A stretch of 7,855 nt of DNA, from assembly GCA_021839095.1 (NCBI GenBank), contig JAKCBU010000039.1:1-7855 (forward strand), read 5' to 3'. A program made the translations under genes and the position numbers. Below, piece by piece: positions 6,498 through 7,855 of this stretch; the first letter of the stretch is position 1, and the number at the start of each line of letters is the position of its first letter. This DNA comes from Pseudomonadota bacterium. GTDB taxonomy: Bacteria > Pseudomonadota > Gammaproteobacteria > Acidithiobacillales > Acidithiobacillaceae. The notes under the pieces were generated by a model. The model saw only the letters and a program-made list of their open reading frames with translations. It was not told the origin of the DNA and did no database searches.

Positions 6498-7855
6498 ATG
6501 ACCCGGATACTCGACGAAAGTCCTCTGCTACCCATTCATTACCGCATCTGGGCATTATCCACCGGCGGCACCCTGCTCAGCGGCGTCTCCATGTTTCTGC
6601 TGGGGGTGACCTTACCACTCATCATCCCCATTTTTGCCATGCCCGCCACCAGCATCGGCCTCGCCGCCGCCATGCTCATGGGTGGCACGGTGCTGGGCGC
6701 ACTGATCGGTGGGCATCTGGCTGATCACCTGGGGCGCAAGCCGGTCATGGTCATGGATATGATCCTGCTCCTGATCGCCGCCCTGCTGACCGCTCTCGCC
6801 CAGGACGCCCCGGTACTCATCGGTGCCGAATTACTGGTCGGCTTGGGTATCGGTATGGATTTCCCGGTGGGCAGCAGTTATCTGGCGGAGTTCATGCCCC
6901 AGGGACGGCGCGGACGCATGATGGCGGCCTCCATTGCGGTGCAATCCGTCGGCATGCTGGCAGGGGCCGGGTTTGCTCTGGTCCTTTTGCAAAGCGCTCA
7001 TCCCGGAGACAACACCTGGCGCTGGTTGCTGGCCGCGGAAGCACTGCTGGTGCTCCCTTATCTACTGGGCCGTCTCACCCTGCCGGAAAGCGTGCGCTGG
7101 TGTATGGGACGCGGTCAGAACGCCGAAGCCGCCCGCATCCTCGAACGCATCGCGCCCCGGCAGAAAGCGATGCTCGCCGCCATGGCCCAGCGTCTGGGCA
7201 AAAAAATCCACCATGTGGCCAAGATCCGTCCCGGCCGACATATGGGCATTCGGACCCTGTTCTCGCCGGAATACCGGCGCCGCACCCTTCTGGTGACCTT
7301 GCCCTGGTTTTTCATGGATGTGGCCACCTATGGCGTCGGCCTGTTCACCACCATCCTGCTCGGCACCATGCGCAATGGCGAGAACGTCGGTATCACCGGT
7401 GTTGTCGGCAGAGACCTTGCCAATGCCCTGGACAGCGGCAAGGTGGATATCTTCCTCCTCCTCGGTTCGCTGCTCTCCCTCTGGATGGTGCCCTGGCTGG
7501 GACGGATTCATATGCAGATGATCGGTTTTGGCGGCATGACGCTGGGGATGGGGCTGCTCTATTTTGCGACGGAGCTGGCAGGAGGCACCTCTACCCATCT
7601 GCCGCTCATTCTGAGCGGCTTCATGGTGTTCAATCTGTTCATGACTGCGGGCCCCAATGCGACGACGTTCATCCTGCCAACAGAAATGTACCCCACCCAG
7701 GTGCGCGCCTTCAGCGCCGGGTTCGCTGCCGCCGTAGCCAAGATCGGCGCCACGATCAGCGTCTTTCTGCTGCCGGTGATCCAGTCTGCGCTGGGCGTTA
7801 CCGTGATCCTGCTGCTGATGGGCACGGTCAGCCTGTTGGGTCTGGCGCTCACCTA
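6498..7855 (+). CDS. MFS transporter, sugar-porter/phosphate-symporter-like (3' end beyond window)
   Basis: This inner-membrane major facilitator protein has 452 codons visible, and the frame is still open at the window end in what looks like TM12, so only a short tail is missing. Motifs, counted from the ATG at 6498: GGHLADHLGRK at 71-81 (loop 2-3 motif A), GLGIGMDFP with D121 in TM4, Q149 in TM5, LPESVRW at 195-201 after TM6, WFFMDVATYG with W270, D274 and Y278 in TM7, GPNATTFILPTEMYPTQVRA with N387 in TM10, and K415 in TM11. This set is the phosphate-site set of the PHS family (Pho84/PiPT type) as I recall it, whereas the two TM1 aspartates are S28 and S31. The substrate is therefore uncertain: phosphate, another anion or an organic acid. 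The ATG lacks a Shine-Dalgarno; an in-frame TTG at 6423 with AGGAG 8 bases upstream would add 25 residues. I chose the ATG because MFS relatives begin near this point. Confidence 0.85.
   Translation, partial: MTRILDESPLLPIHYRIWALSTGGTLLSGVSMFLLGVTLPLIIPIFAMPATSIGLAAAMLMGGTVLGALIGGHLADHLGRKPVMVMDMILLLIAALLTALAQDAPVLIGAELLVGLGIGMDFPVGSSYLAEFMPQGRRGRMMAASIAVQSVGMLAGAGFALVLLQSAHPGDNTWRWLLAAEALLVLPYLLGRLTLPESVRWCMGRGQNAEAARILERIAPRQKAMLAAMAQRLGKKIHHVAKIRPGRHMGIRTLFSPEYRRRTLLVTLPWFFMDVATYGVGLFTTILLGTMRNGENVGITGVVGRDLANALDSGKVDIFLLLGSLLSLWMVPWLGRIHMQMIGFGGMTLGMGLLYFATELAGGTSTHLPLILSGFMVFNLFMTAGPNATTFILPTEMYPTQVRAFSAGFAAAVAKIGATISVFLLPVIQSALGVTVILLLMGTVSLLGLALT

Noticed and set aside
7200..7206. A run of seven A in the transporter as a possible frameshift or slippage site.
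   Set aside because: The frame continues correctly through it with all downstream MFS motifs in place, the run is out of phase for a standard -1 heptamer, and no meaningful alternative frame follows.

Overview
The window is a densely packed block of central-carbon genes from a GC-rich bacterium (about 60% G+C by eye), all read on the + strand. The E2 and E1 sequences and the gene order suggest a chemolithoautotrophic proteobacterium, with Acidithiobacillus-like as my best guess. That assignment rests on recognition of the overall pattern and not on any search.

Layout: gpmI (cofactor-independent phosphoglycerate mutase, 19-1542); a 35-base gap; a small AhpD/carboxymuconolactone-decarboxylase-fold protein with a complete redox motif (1578-1928); pdhA, pdhB and pdhC, the E1 alpha, E1 beta and E2 of a pyruvate dehydrogenase complex (1921-5239); ackA (acetate kinase, about 5242-6426); and a 12-TM major facilitator transporter (about 6498 to beyond the window end). 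Almost every junction from the AhpD-like gene to ackA overlaps: 8 bases into pdhA, an ATGA overlap into pdhB, an ATGA overlap into pdhC, and either a GTGA overlap or a 2-base gap into ackA. This points to a single transcript with translational coupling. No stretch over 300 bases lacks a gene, and no RNA gene, mobile element, CRISPR array or clear promoter was seen.

Taken together the genes run from 3-phosphoglycerate (the Calvin-cycle product in an autotroph) to 2-phosphoglycerate, then pyruvate to acetyl-CoA, with an acetyl-phosphate/acetate step alongside. Two expected partners are absent here: the E3 dihydrolipoamide dehydrogenase and a phosphotransacetylase or phosphoketolase.

The points most worth a second look are: an AhpD-like protein with the full Glu-Cys-x-x-Cys-His relay overlapping the PDH genes; an E2 with Phe in place of the usual active-site Asp; an apparent 25-residue insertion in E1 alpha; a perfect 9-bp hairpin at the end of ackA that buries a strong Shine-Dalgarno; and a transporter that keeps the phosphate-site residues of the fungal PHS family but has Ser in place of both TM1 aspartates.
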